A stretch of 45,210 nucleotides of DNA, taken from positions 1-45,210 of the forward strand of contig CAZNSG010000034.1 of NCBI GenBank assembly GCA_964575715.1, read 5' to 3'. This document shows, piece by piece, positions 10,608-18,939 of this stretch. The stretch is from PNAI01 sp964575715. Its GTDB lineage: Bacteria; Pseudomonadota; Alphaproteobacteria; Rhizobiales; Xanthobacteraceae. Below the pieces are notes generated by a model. The model was not told where the DNA came from and searched no databases. It saw nothing but the letters and a program-made list of their open reading frames with translations. Both the position numbers and the translations under genes were made by a program. Each line of letters starts with the position of its first letter. Positions within the stretch are counted from its first letter, which is position 1.

Positions 10608-11030
10608 TCATTTGCTGTCGGCGATTTGTTCCACGAGTTCGACAATGCGGCGGCGCAGTTTTGCGTTCTTGATGTGCATGAAGGCTTTGGTGAGAGCGAG
10701 ACCATCGGAGGTCGCCAGGAAGTCGGACACATAAGCGGGTGAGGGCGCTTCCGCCATTCCGGTCGGATGGTGCCCCGGAACGTTTGGGGCGCCTTCGAAG
10801 AGGAACGACACGGACACCTGCAGGATGTGGGCGATCTGTTGCAGACGACTTGCACCGATGCGGTTGGCGCCCTTCTCGTACTTTTGAACCTGCTGAAAGG
10901 TGAGACCGAGGGCGTTACCAAGTTTTTCCTGACTCATTCCAAGCATCATACGACGCATGCGGACGCGCGCGCCGACATGCCTGTCGGTCGGATTTGGCGC
11001 CTTCTTAGCGATCATGGTCTTAGCGATCAT
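10608..11030 (-). CDS. XRE-family helix-turn-helix transcriptional regulator
   Basis: A 140-residue regulator with one N-terminal Cro/CI-type HTH: VGARVRMRRMMLGMSQEKLG, then the recognition helix TFQQVQKYEKGANRIGASRL. The C-terminal half is helical. The ATG at 11030 has AGGAG 9 nt upstream; the earlier ATG at 11036 has only 3 nt spacing. A 15-bp tandem duplication (TTAGCGATCATGGTC on the plus strand) created the repeated MIAKTMIAK start. It is adjacent to metK, as in many relatives. Its long low-GC leader suggests its own promoter; autoregulation is inference. Confidence 0.88.
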   Translation of the reverse strand: MIAKTMIAKKAPNPTDRHVGARVRMRRMMLGMSQEKLGNALGLTFQQVQKYEKGANRIGASRLQQIAHILQVSVSFLFEGAPNVPGHHPTGMAEAPSPAYVSDFLATSDGLALTKAFMHIKNAKLRRRIVELVEQIADSK

Positions 11031-11036
11031 GGTCAT

Positions 11037-11321
11037 GGTCTCCTGTCCCGTCTTCCGTACTTCTAAAGCTCATAATCCAATTGCGCTCAATGCGCGAATC
11101 ACCGAGTGCCACTTTCATCCGCTAATAATTGTTGAGGTTAATCCTGGCGTCGCGGCGTTGAGCGCGTTGCGGATTATACTCGTAGTTATTGAGTTATTCA
11201 TCGCGCTACATTTCGTCACACGTATTCAACGATCAAGCATAGCGCAGCTGCACCGAACGCATGACAACAAACAACACAATGTATGATGGTAAAATTGCGA
11301 CTCGACATCAAAAAACAAGTG
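11037..11321 (-). promoter_or_regulatory. Low-GC leader/promoter region of the XRE gene
   Basis: This 285-bp gap is clearly AT-richer than its neighbours. On the minus strand a perfect TATAAT lies at 11173-11178, and just upstream are two near-identical octamers, GAGTTATT (11191-11198) and TAGTTATT (11183-11190) as read on the plus strand. No good -35 hexamer is present, which fits an activator-dependent or repressor-covered promoter. The leader would be about 130 nt. No ORF with family support was seen here. Confidence 0.45.
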
Positions 11322-12941
11322 TCATTGCCTGCGGCGGCGGATGACGATCACGGCGGTGACCCCTAAAATCAAACCGGCAAATGCATCGCCAGCGCGGGCA
11401 TAAAGCGGTGGTTCGATACGGCGCGGCAGCGGAGCGTCTAGCACGCCCTGCACATTGAGCGGCAGCGACTTGATGACGCGACCGAGCGGATCGATCACCG
11501 CGCTGATTCCAGTATTGGCGGCGCGCACCAGCGGCAGGCCCTCTTCGATCGCGCGCACACGCGCTTGTTGCATATGCTGATAAGGACCACTGCTGGTACC
11601 GAACCAGCCATCATTGGTCAGATTGAGGAGCCAGTCCGGCCGCTCGCCGCGCGGCACCGCCGCGCCCGGAAAAATGATCTCGTAGCAAACGAGCGGCAGA
11701 AAACGCGGCGCGCGCGGCACGTTGAGGGCGCGGCGCCGGTCGCCGGCGAGGAAGCCGCCCTGTACCTTGGTGAGCTGCGTCAGTCCCAGGCGCTCGAGCT
11801 GGTCCTGAAATGGGAGATATTCGCCAAACGGAACTAGGTGGACCTTGTCGTAGATCGAAAGGATCGAGCCGTCGTGGTCGATCACGTAAATCGCGTTATA
11901 AGCGCGCGGCCCTTTTGCGCCGGTGTTGGTCTCGGGGGCGCGTACGGCACCGGTGATGAGCACCGTGCCTTCGGGCAGCAGATCGGCAATCTGCGCGAGC
12001 GCATCCGGTTCGCGCGTGAGAAAGAACGGAAACGCTGATTCCGGCCAGATCAGGTGGGTCACATCCCGCAGACCAGCCGATTGCGGCCCGGTGCTGCGGT
12101 CCGAGAGCGTGATGTAGCGGCGCATGACCTGCTGTTTGGCGCCGTAATTGAACTTATCGTCTTGCGGTAGATTGGGCTGCATGATGCGCAACCGAACGCC
12201 GTCGACGTAGCCGGTTGGCTGCAGGGCGAGCCGCGTCGTGCCATAGGCCGTGAGCGCCGCGAGCGTGACCATGGCAAGAAGAGGCGGAAGCCATGGCCGG
12301 CGTGTATCGGCGCTCTCGTCGGCGAGCGTTGCGGGACTTGAGAAAATCGCAAGCGCTATAAATGTGAGGCCCCAGAGTCCAAACAGCGCTGCGGCCTGCG
12401 CGAGCACCAGCGGCCCGGTCAGCGTGTAGCCGAAGGCATTCCATGGAAAGCCGCTGAGCAGATGTCCGCGCAGCCATTCGGCGATGGTGAGCGCTAGCGC
12501 GAGGGTAAGAATGCGGATTGGCCCGCGCGTCCATAACGCGCGCGCAAGCGCAAATCCAAGTGAGGTGTAGAGCGCAAGGTATGCCGGCAGCGCCGTGACC
12601 GCAATCGGCAACAGCCAGCCGAACGTTTTGGCATCGACCAGGAACGCATGGCCGATCCAATAAAGCCCGGCGACAAAATAACCGAAGCCGAACCACCAGC
12701 CGGCCGCGGCCGCGCTCAACACACCGCCCCAGCGGCCGGATGTCGCGCCGTCGATCAGCCAGATCATGACCGGAAACGTCAGGAACAGCAGTGGCCAGAA
12801 ATCAAACGGCGACAGCCCGAGAACCGAGATGGCGCCCGCCGTGAACGCGATGGCGGCACGACGGACGCCCGATGCCAGTATGATCGGGTGGGCGAGCCGC
12901 GTGACGATGGTTGGCTGCGGGCGGGATTGGATGATGGTCAC
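11322..12941 (-). CDS. lnt: Apolipoprotein N-acyltransferase Lnt
   Basis: A 539-residue inner-membrane enzyme that adds the third acyl chain to lipoproteins. The N-terminal 235 residues hold about seven to eight membrane segments. The periplasmic nitrilase-like domain follows, with the triad glutamate E301 (WPES), lysine K366 (YDKVHLVPFGEYLP) and cysteine C419 (VCYEIIFP). A last membrane segment is near 515-535 before an RRRRQ end. Its start overlaps the corC stop by 4 nt (ATGA). Confidence 0.97.
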   Translation of the reverse strand: MTIIQSRPQPTIVTRLAHPIILASGVRRAAIAFTAGAISVLGLSPFDFWPLLFLTFPVMIWLIDGATSGRWGGVLSAAAAGWWFGFGYFVAGLYWIGHAFLVDAKTFGWLLPIAVTALPAYLALYTSLGFALARALWTRGPIRILTLALALTIAEWLRGHLLSGFPWNAFGYTLTGPLVLAQAAALFGLWGLTFIALAIFSSPATLADESADTRRPWLPPLLAMVTLAALTAYGTTRLALQPTGYVDGVRLRIMQPNLPQDDKFNYGAKQQVMRRYITLSDRSTGPQSAGLRDVTHLIWPESAFPFFLTREPDALAQIADLLPEGTVLITGAVRAPETNTGAKGPRAYNAIYVIDHDGSILSIYDKVHLVPFGEYLPFQDQLERLGLTQLTKVQGGFLAGDRRRALNVPRAPRFLPLVCYEIIFPGAAVPRGERPDWLLNLTNDGWFGTSSGPYQHMQQARVRAIEEGLPLVRAANTGISAVIDPLGRVIKSLPLNVQGVLDAPLPRRIEPPLYARAGDAFAGLILGVTAVIVIRRRRQ

Positions 12942-14113
12942 GGGCGGGGCGGGTTTTTTGAGGCGGTTGAACTGGCGGAGGGCTTGGCCGTTTCATCGGC
13001 GGCCGGGGCAGCCTGCGGCGCGGGGACGATGGTCACAGTTCGCGCAGCGGAATCGCCGGCGCGCTGGATGCCGTCGCGGGTTCGTTTGGGGCCGTCTTTG
13101 CTGCGATGGATCTTGATCTTCTTAATACGGCGCGGATCGGAATCGAGCACCTCGAGTTCGAAGCCAGTGGGGCCAGGCACCAGCTCGCCGCGCAGCGGCA
13201 GGCGACCGACCTGCGCCATCAAGAGGCCGCCGAGCGTATCGACGTCCTTGGCCGCTACGCTCGCATCGAACTCCGGACCAACCACCGCGGTCACGTCTTC
13301 GAGACTTGCGCGTGCGTCGGCAAGAAAGGTGCCGTCAGGCTGGCGGATCACGGTCGGGGGTGCGGCCTCATCGTGCTCGTCGGCGATCTCGCCGACAATC
13401 TGTTCGACGATATCTTCCATGGAGACCAAGCCGTCGGTGCCGCCATATTCGTCGACCACGAGCGCAAGATGAATACGGGTGGCCTGCATCTTGGCGAGCA
13501 GGTCGATGGTGGGCATCGATGGCGGGATAAACAGCAACTCCCGCGTAATCCTTGCGGCGGAAAGCGGCAGCGAGAGATTGATGGCCTTGAGATCGAGGCC
13601 GGCGGGCAGAAGCTTCTTGCGCTTGGCCGGCTTTTCCGCGTTTACCTTCGCTTGCGCAATCATGAAGGCGATGAGATCGCGGATATGAATCATTCCAATG
13701 GGGTCGTCGAGCGTGTCGTTATAGACGACGAGCCGCGAATGCGCCGCGATCTGAAACATTTTCAGAAGTTCTCCGAGCGGGATGTCCTGGTGCACGGCGA
13801 CGATGTCGGCGCGCGGGACCATGACGTCCTCGATCCGGCGCTCGCGCAGTCCCAGGATATTCCTGAGCATGGTGCGCTCTTCCGGCGAGACGCCGGTCTC
13901 GCCGGGAACTACGGCTTCCAGCACGACCTGAATATCGGCGCGGGTCGTTCCGCTCTTACGGCCGAAGAGCGCGCGCGCAAGGCGGACAAAAAACCCTTCG
14001 CGGTCGGCCAAGGGCCCGATCAGCGGCGGCATCGGCACGGGAAGGTTGCGTTGCTCGCCTTGCGCGGGGGAGATTTCGGCGCGCCGATTGTCGGGTTCAG
14101 CCATGGCGCACAT
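12938..14113 (-). CDS. corC: CorC/HlyC-family CBS-domain protein (hemolysin-like)
   Basis: A 391-residue soluble protein with two CBS domains (starting near RRIEDVMVPRADIVAVHQ and LLFIPPSMPTIDLLAKM) and a C-terminal CorC_HlyC domain (GELVPGPTGFELEVLDSDPR). There is no DUF21 membrane domain, so it is the CorC type. The last 40 residues are an Ala/Pro/Ser-rich tail. ATG 14113 overlaps the ybeY stop as TGATG; a second ATG at 14104 is possible. Family members are tied to Mg/Co efflux and are found between ybeY and lnt. Confidence 0.92.
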   Translation of the reverse strand: MCAMAEPDNRRAEISPAQGEQRNLPVPMPPLIGPLADREGFFVRLARALFGRKSGTTRADIQVVLEAVVPGETGVSPEERTMLRNILGLRERRIEDVMVPRADIVAVHQDIPLGELLKMFQIAAHSRLVVYNDTLDDPIGMIHIRDLIAFMIAQAKVNAEKPAKRKKLLPAGLDLKAINLSLPLSAARITRELLFIPPSMPTIDLLAKMQATRIHLALVVDEYGGTDGLVSMEDIVEQIVGEIADEHDEAAPPTVIRQPDGTFLADARASLEDVTAVVGPEFDASVAAKDVDTLGGLLMAQVGRLPLRGELVPGPTGFELEVLDSDPRRIKKIKIHRSKDGPKRTRDGIQRAGDSAARTVTIVPAPQAAPAADETAKPSASSTASKNPPRP

Positions 14114-14649
14114 CACCCCGCGCGATCGCGCGTGACATAGGGATCGGGCACGCCGAGACACGCCAGAATGTCGACCTCCAGCCGTTGCATTTTTTTCGCT
14201 TCGCGGTCGGTCGCATGATCGTAGCCGAGGAGATGGAGATAGCCATGGACGGCGAGATGGACCAGATGATGTCCAAACGGCTTGCGCTCGACTGTGGCTT
14301 CGCGGGCCGTGGTTTCGTAGGCAATGACGATGTCACCAAGATGTCGCGGCAAATCGCGGCTTGCACGCGTAACCTTGGCCGGAAACGATAGCACGTTGGT
14401 CGGCGCGTCGAGCTTTCGCCATTCGCGGTTGAGCGCACGGATCGCCGAATCATCGGTCAGCACGATAGCAAGCTCGGCATGCGGCGTTGAGACGGCTTTC
14501 GCCGCTGCCGCAACGGCCTTTCGTACGAACGTGGCGGCGCGCGGCTGGGCTTTCCACCGCGGCGATTGGACGATGACATCGATGCGCGATTTGAGCTGCT
14601 TCCCCCTCCTCCGCCTGGAGAAGAGGGTTGGGGAGGGGGGGCTGTTCAC
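14113..14649 (-). CDS. ybeY: Endoribonuclease YbeY (rRNA maturation), repeat-altered N-terminus
   Basis: A 178-residue metalloendoribonuclease for 16S 3'-end processing. The zinc motif is HGYLHLLGYDH (HxxxHxxxxxH) near residue 140, and ALNREWRKLDAPTNVLSFP precedes it. The only usable start upstream of the conserved core (SRIDVIVQSPRW) is GTG 14649. The first 17 residues, MNSPPSPTLFSRRRRGK, are therefore encoded by a REP-like repeat (14600-14721). The native start appears to have been replaced. It overlaps corC and lies 115 bp downstream of phoH. Confidence 0.92.
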   Translation of the reverse strand: MNSPPSPTLFSRRRRGKQLKSRIDVIVQSPRWKAQPRAATFVRKAVAAAAKAVSTPHAELAIVLTDDSAIRALNREWRKLDAPTNVLSFPAKVTRASRDLPRHLGDIVIAYETTAREATVERKPFGHHLVHLAVHGYLHLLGYDHATDREAKKMQRLEVDILACLGVPDPYVTRDRAG

Positions 14650-14721
14650 AGCATGGGCTCAGAAACGAGCCCCCTCCCGCCGGCCTGCGGCCGACGATCG
14701 TTGCCGCCTGCGCGGGTGGCG
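14600..14721. repeat. REP-like CCCCTCC palindromic repeat overlapping the ybeY start
   Basis: The stretch holds the C-rich/G-rich arms typical of the CCCTCTCCC family (TTCCCCCTCCTCC, GGGTTGGGGAGGGGGG, AGCCCCCTCCC) and short palindromes such as GCCGGCCTGCGGCCGAC. Related repeats are at 36252-36366, 42961-43023 and 43392-43484. It covers the first 51 nt of ybeY and most of the gap to phoH. Confidence 0.7.
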
Positions 14722-14764
14722 AGAATAATTTTAGGCGGGGTCATTCTTGTTATTCCTTGCCTTG

Positions 14765-15802
14765 TTATTCTTTGGTCTCGCGCTTGCGGGTGCGCGCGGC
14801 CGATGCCTGGTCGTAGGCTGCGACAATTCGCGCAACCAGCTCGTGGCGAATGACATCCTCCGCGGTGAAAACAACATGGCCGATGCCCGCGACCTTGGCG
14901 AGCAGCCCCGTCGCCTCGGCGAGCCCCGACGTCTGACCGGGCGGCAGATCGACTTGGCTCGGATCGCCGGTGACGATCATGCGGCTGTTCTCACCGAGCC
15001 GGGTCAGAAACATCTTCATCTGCATCGCGGTTGTGTTCTGCGCTTCGTCAAGAATAACAACAGCGTTCGAGAGCGTGCGGCCGCGCATGAATGCGAGCGG
15101 TGCAATCTCGATCTCGCCGGTCTGCATGGCGCGCTCCACGATGCGCGCATCCATCAGGTCGAACAGCGCATCGTAGACCGGCCGCAAGTACGGATCGACC
15201 TTCTCGCGCAAGTCGCCGGGCAGAAAACCAAGGCGTTCGCCGGCCTCGACCGCCGGCCGCGAGAGAACGATGCGGTCAACCTCCTTGCGCTCGAACAGCG
15301 CGACCGCGTGCGCGACCGCGAGCCAGGTCTTGCCGGTGCCGGCGGGACCGGTGCCGAACACCAGGGCATGGCGCCGCAGCGCGCGAATGTAGGAGTCCTG
15401 CATTGATGTGCGCGAGCGTACGGGGCGCTTGCGCAGGTTGATTTCCTCAAAGCTTGGCCGTTTTGTCGCCGGGTCGAGAGCGAACAGCGCGCCCTGCGTG
15501 ATGACGAGCCGGATCGCGCCTTCGACATCGCCGGTGACGAGATCGTCGCCGCGCTTGAGCTGTTCGTAGAGGGTTTCGAGTACGCGGCGCGCCTGCTCGC
15601 AGGCATCGCGCGTGCCCGCGATGGTAACGTGATTGCCGCGCTGTTCGGCGACCACGTTGAGCCGGCGCTCGACCAGCGCAAGGTTCTGGCCGTATTGACC
15701 GAACAGCATCGAGGCGAGGCGATTGTCGTCGAAGGCCAGCACGATCTGGGATGCTGCGTTGTCCGCGGCGGGTATCAGTTCGTCAGGGCCAGGCGTGCGC
15801 AA
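14765..15802 (-). CDS. PhoH-like ATPase/helicase
   Basis: A 345-residue PhoH-family protein. A KH-like N-terminal region is followed by the P-loop ATPase: Walker A GPAGTGKT near residue 158, Walker B VVILDEAQN near 250, and the sensor MIVTGDPSQVDLP. The start is TTG 15802; GGAGG lies 7 nt upstream, overlapping the end of miaB, and no ATG fits. It sits between miaB and ybeY, as in most alphaproteobacteria, and a role in RNA handling with YbeY is inferred from that. The 3' end shows a 10-bp direct repeat (CTTGTTATTC on the plus strand, 14746 and 14761) that duplicates the stop-codon region. Confidence 0.94.
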   Translation of the reverse strand: MRTPGPDELIPAADNAASQIVLAFDDNRLASMLFGQYGQNLALVERRLNVVAEQRGNHVTIAGTRDACEQARRVLETLYEQLKRGDDLVTGDVEGAIRLVITQGALFALDPATKRPSFEEINLRKRPVRSRTSMQDSYIRALRRHALVFGTGPAGTGKTWLAVAHAVALFERKEVDRIVLSRPAVEAGERLGFLPGDLREKVDPYLRPVYDALFDLMDARIVERAMQTGEIEIAPLAFMRGRTLSNAVVILDEAQNTTAMQMKMFLTRLGENSRMIVTGDPSQVDLPPGQTSGLAEATGLLAKVAGIGHVVFTAEDVIRHELVARIVAAYDQASAARTRKRETKE

Positions 15803-15805
15803 AAA

Positions 15806-17236
15806 TCAGCCTCCAGTGGGAGCTAGCGCCGGCATGTGCGCTTCTGTGTGTGCGAGCGTTCCGAACAGACTATAGGTGCCGAGATCGGTGATTGTCACCG
15901 AACGAACCTCGCCGATCAATTCCGACGGTGCCATGACCTGTACCGGTTGAAGATATGGGGATCGGCCAACGCGTTGGCCAGCGCGGCGGCCATGCTTCTC
16001 GAACAGCACATCGAGGGTGAGGCCACGGCAGCGCGCGTTGAAAGCGGCCAGATGGCGATCGATAGCCTGCTGCAGGCGCGCGAGGCGTTCGGATTTCACT
16101 TCGTCCGGCAACTGCTCCAATTCGGCCGCCGGCGTTCCCGGCCGCGGTGAATATTTGAAGGAATACGCGCTGGCAAAGCCGACTTCGTCCAGCAGACTTA
16201 ACGAGTCGCGGAAATCATCTTCGCTTTCGCCCGGAAAGCCGACAATGAAATCAGACGAGAAGGCGAAGTCGGGGCGCGCCGTGCGCAAGCGGTCGATGGT
16301 CTTGAGATAATCCGCGCGAGTGTGGCGGCGATTCATGGCGGCGAGAATTCTGTCGGAGCCCGACTGAACGGGAAGATGCAGATGCGGCATCAGCGCAGGC
16401 AGATCGCGATGGGCGGAAATCAAACCGTCATCCATGTCGCGCGGATGGCTGGTGGTGTAGCGCAGACGCACGAGATTGGGAATTTCGGCGAGTCGATGCA
16501 GCAGCCGCGCGAGCGTCCAGCTGCGTCCGTCGGGTCCGGTGCCATGATAGGCATTGACATTCTGGCCGATGAGCGTGATTTCGCGCACGCCGGCATCGAC
16601 CAAGCGCTCGGCCTCGGCAATGACCTTCGACACAGGCCGCGAGACTTCGGCTCCGCGCGTATAGGGCACGACGCAGAAAGCGCAGAATTTGTCGCAACCT
16701 TCCTGCACGGTGACAAAGGTGGCAACACCGCGCGCGCGCGTTACCGCGCTTGTGGGAGCTGCGAGATGATCGAATTTGTGCTCGACCGGGAACTCGGTGT
16801 CGATCACCTTGCCGTGCGCGGCGCGCGCGAGCAGTTCGGGCAAGCGGTGATAATTCTGCGATCCGACGACGATATCGACGGCCGGCGCACGGCGGATGAT
16901 TTCTGCGCCCTCGGCCTGTGCGACGCAGCCGGCGACCGCGATGATCATGCGTCGACCATCGCGCGCTGCGCTTTCCTTTAACTCGCGTACGCGGCCAAGC
17001 TCGGAATAGACCTTATCAGCCGCCTTCTCCCGGATGTGGCAGGTGTTGAGAATGACGAGGTCGGCATCCGCGGCGGTTCCGGTCTCAACATAGCCCGCGG
17101 GCGCCAGCGTGTCCGCCATACGACGAGAATCGTAGACGTTCATCTGGCAGCCGTAAGATTTGACATAAAGCTTATGGAGCTTTTGGAGCTTTTGCGCTCT
17201 GCCCATGCCGTTCGTGGTCGAGCCGGCGAATTTCAT
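15806..17236 (-). CDS. miaB: tRNA-2-methylthio-N6-dimethylallyladenosine synthase MiaB
   Basis: MiaB methylthiolates i6A37 in tRNA. The N-terminal UPF0004 domain carries its cluster cysteines in KSYGCQMN, NTCHIREKA and AGCVAQ. The radical-SAM motif is CDKFCAFC (CxxxCxxC), and the C-terminus is a TRAM domain. ATG 17236 gives 476 residues; ATG 17206 is also plausible, since conservation begins at KLYVKSYGCQM and neither has a strong ribosome site. An open frame continues upstream to 17332, within 7 bp of the MFS gene, without MiaB-like residues. The phoH start follows 3 nt after the stop. Confidence 0.96.
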   Translation of the reverse strand: MKFAGSTTNGMGRAQKLQKLHKLYVKSYGCQMNVYDSRRMADTLAPAGYVETGTAADADLVILNTCHIREKAADKVYSELGRVRELKESAARDGRRMIIAVAGCVAQAEGAEIIRRAPAVDIVVGSQNYHRLPELLARAAHGKVIDTEFPVEHKFDHLAAPTSAVTRARGVATFVTVQEGCDKFCAFCVVPYTRGAEVSRPVSKVIAEAERLVDAGVREITLIGQNVNAYHGTGPDGRSWTLARLLHRLAEIPNLVRLRYTTSHPRDMDDGLISAHRDLPALMPHLHLPVQSGSDRILAAMNRRHTRADYLKTIDRLRTARPDFAFSSDFIVGFPGESEDDFRDSLSLLDEVGFASAYSFKYSPRPGTPAAELEQLPDEVKSERLARLQQAIDRHLAAFNARCRGLTLDVLFEKHGRRAGQRVGRSPYLQPVQVMAPSELIGEVRSVTITDLGTYSLFGTLAHTEAHMPALAPTGG

Positions 17237-17338
17237 CGATAAATCATACGTTTCAAAACCGATAAGGGCGGCGGTGGAAGCCGCCGGATGACCTGCCTTC
17301 TTAGCTGGTTTCGGCCGGAAAAGGAATGGCACGGATCA

Positions 17339-18790
17339 TCACGTGTGGCTCGTCTGCAGCGGCTTTTCTTCCAGCAGGACGAGGCAGAATAACGCGATCG
17401 CAAGGCTCGCCGCGGCCATGAAGAACACGCGCGCGAAGCCTTCCGCGTTGTAGATGGCGGCGGGCGAGACGGCGAGCGAAGCGCCTGGTTCGAGCGCCGT
17501 TGCGCCGGTCAGAACAATGGCGCCGAGCAAGGCGATCAGGATGGTGCTGAACAGGTTGCGCGAGAACTGCATGGTACCGACCGCGGTGCCGAAGTGATGG
17601 ATGGACACCGTATTCTGCAGCACGCCCGAGGCGAGCGGAGGCGTTGCGCCAAAGCCGATGCCGATCAGGGCAAGCAGCAGCTGGAACCACCACCAATTCA
17701 AATTCTGAGCATGCCATGCCAGCACCAGCACAGCGGCGATCGCGAGCGCGAGTCCGAGCATTGGTACGGTCTTATAATGCTGCACGCGCGCCAGGATCTG
17801 ACCCGAGACACCCGCGCTGGTGTTGAGTGCAACCATAAGCACCATCAAGCTTAAGCCCGCGGCGGTGGCGGAGAAACCCATGACGCTTTGCAGATACATG
17901 GGCAGGAAGATGTTGAGCCCAACGATGGAGCCCCAACCGAAGCCGTTGGCGGCGATGGCGCAGCGCGCGATCGGGTCGGCGAGTATGGAAATCGGGATGA
18001 GCGGCTCCGGCGCGGTGGCAAGGCGGAGCACAAAACCGATCCCGACAACAAAAGATATTGCAAATAAACTCAAGATCGCCGGCGAGGTCCAGGGATAGCG
18101 CACGCCGCCGAGATTGATCGCGAGCATGAATGACACGGCCGCCGCCATGATCAGGCCTGCGCCCAGAAAATCAAGGCGATGCGGGCGATCGTGGCGGGGC
18201 AGGCGGCGAAGCAGCGTCAAGGTCAGCGCGATGGCGGTCAGCCCCAAGGGGATGTTGAGCCAAAAAATCACCGACCAATGGAAATACTCGGCGAGAAACC
18301 CGCCGAGCGCGGGTCCGCAGGCACCGGCCGTGGTGTAGGTGATCGAGAAGTAACCGTAATAGCGGCCGCGGTCGCGGGGTGCGGCGATGTCGCCCAGGAC
18401 CACCATGCCGGTGGCGGTGAGGCCACCGCCGCCAAGCCCGTGCAGAATCCGTCCGAGAATGAGTACGAACATGTTGGGCGCAAGTGCGCATACCAGTGAG
18501 CCCGCCATGTACATGCTGACGGCAATCAGCAGCGTGAGGCGACGGCCATAAATGTCGCTGATCTTGCCATAGAGCGGCGTCACCGCTGTGTTGGCAATCA
18601 GATAGGCGGTGATCAGCCAGGGCAGACTGTGCAGATCGCCGAATTCGCGGCCGATGGTGGGAAGTGCGCTGGCGAGAATAGTGTTGTCGAGCGAGCCCAT
18701 GAATACCGGCAGCAGCACGCCGAGGACAATAAGCCGGGTTTCCTTGTGCGAAAGGTCTCGGACGGTTGCGTGCTGGGAATTGGCATCCAT
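17339..18790 (-). CDS. MFS transporter, DHA2 (EmrB/QacA) family
   Basis: A 483-residue inner-membrane proton-linked exporter with about 14 hydrophobic segments. The family motifs are visible: LDNTILASALPTIGREFGD in helix 1, the loop motif GKISDIYGRR (motif A), RILHGLGGGGLTATGMVVLG (motif B), and the helix 5 motif region TTAGACGPALGGFLAEYFHW (motif C-like). The substrate cannot be read from sequence. No EmrA-like or TetR neighbour is present. It interrupts the usual fur-miaB neighbourhood together with the molybdenum enzyme gene. A perfect palindrome lies in its 5' leader. Confidence 0.92.
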   Translation of the reverse strand: MDANSQHATVRDLSHKETRLIVLGVLLPVFMGSLDNTILASALPTIGREFGDLHSLPWLITAYLIANTAVTPLYGKISDIYGRRLTLLIAVSMYMAGSLVCALAPNMFVLILGRILHGLGGGGLTATGMVVLGDIAAPRDRGRYYGYFSITYTTAGACGPALGGFLAEYFHWSVIFWLNIPLGLTAIALTLTLLRRLPRHDRPHRLDFLGAGLIMAAAVSFMLAINLGGVRYPWTSPAILSLFAISFVVGIGFVLRLATAPEPLIPISILADPIARCAIAANGFGWGSIVGLNIFLPMYLQSVMGFSATAAGLSLMVLMVALNTSAGVSGQILARVQHYKTVPMLGLALAIAAVLVLAWHAQNLNWWWFQLLLALIGIGFGATPPLASGVLQNTVSIHHFGTAVGTMQFSRNLFSTILIALLGAIVLTGATALEPGASLAVSPAAIYNAEGFARVFFMAAASLAIALFCLVLLEEKPLQTSHT

Positions 18791-18800
18791 GAGCGATCAC

Positions 18801-18852
18801 CCAGTGGTTCGACTCCGACGCTTGGTACCCAAGCGTCGGACTGGACCACTGG
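18801..18852. repeat. Two-stem palindrome upstream of the MFS gene
   Basis: Outer arms CCAGTGGT and ACCACTGG are perfectly complementary (8 bp), and inner arms TCCGACGCTTGG and CCAAGCGTCGGA give a 12-bp stem with a 3-nt loop. It lies 11 bp before the MFS start, so it would be in the mRNA leader. Confidence 0.85.
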
Positions 18853-18867
18853 CAAACTCAATACCTT

Positions 18868-18918
18868 GTGGTTCGATGCCGACACAATCGCGGTAGCGAA
18901 GCGCCCGCATCGAATCAC
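18868..18918. repeat. Related palindrome GTGGTTCGATGC / GCATCGAATCAC
   Basis: Arms at 18868-18879 and 18907-18918 pair over 11 of 12 positions around a 27-nt centre. It shares GTGGTTCGA with the palindrome at 18801, so the two look like members of one family. It lies 22 bp past the stop of the molybdenum hydroxylase gene. Confidence 0.7.
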
Positions 18919-18939
18919 TGGTGCGATTGCGCACGGCGG

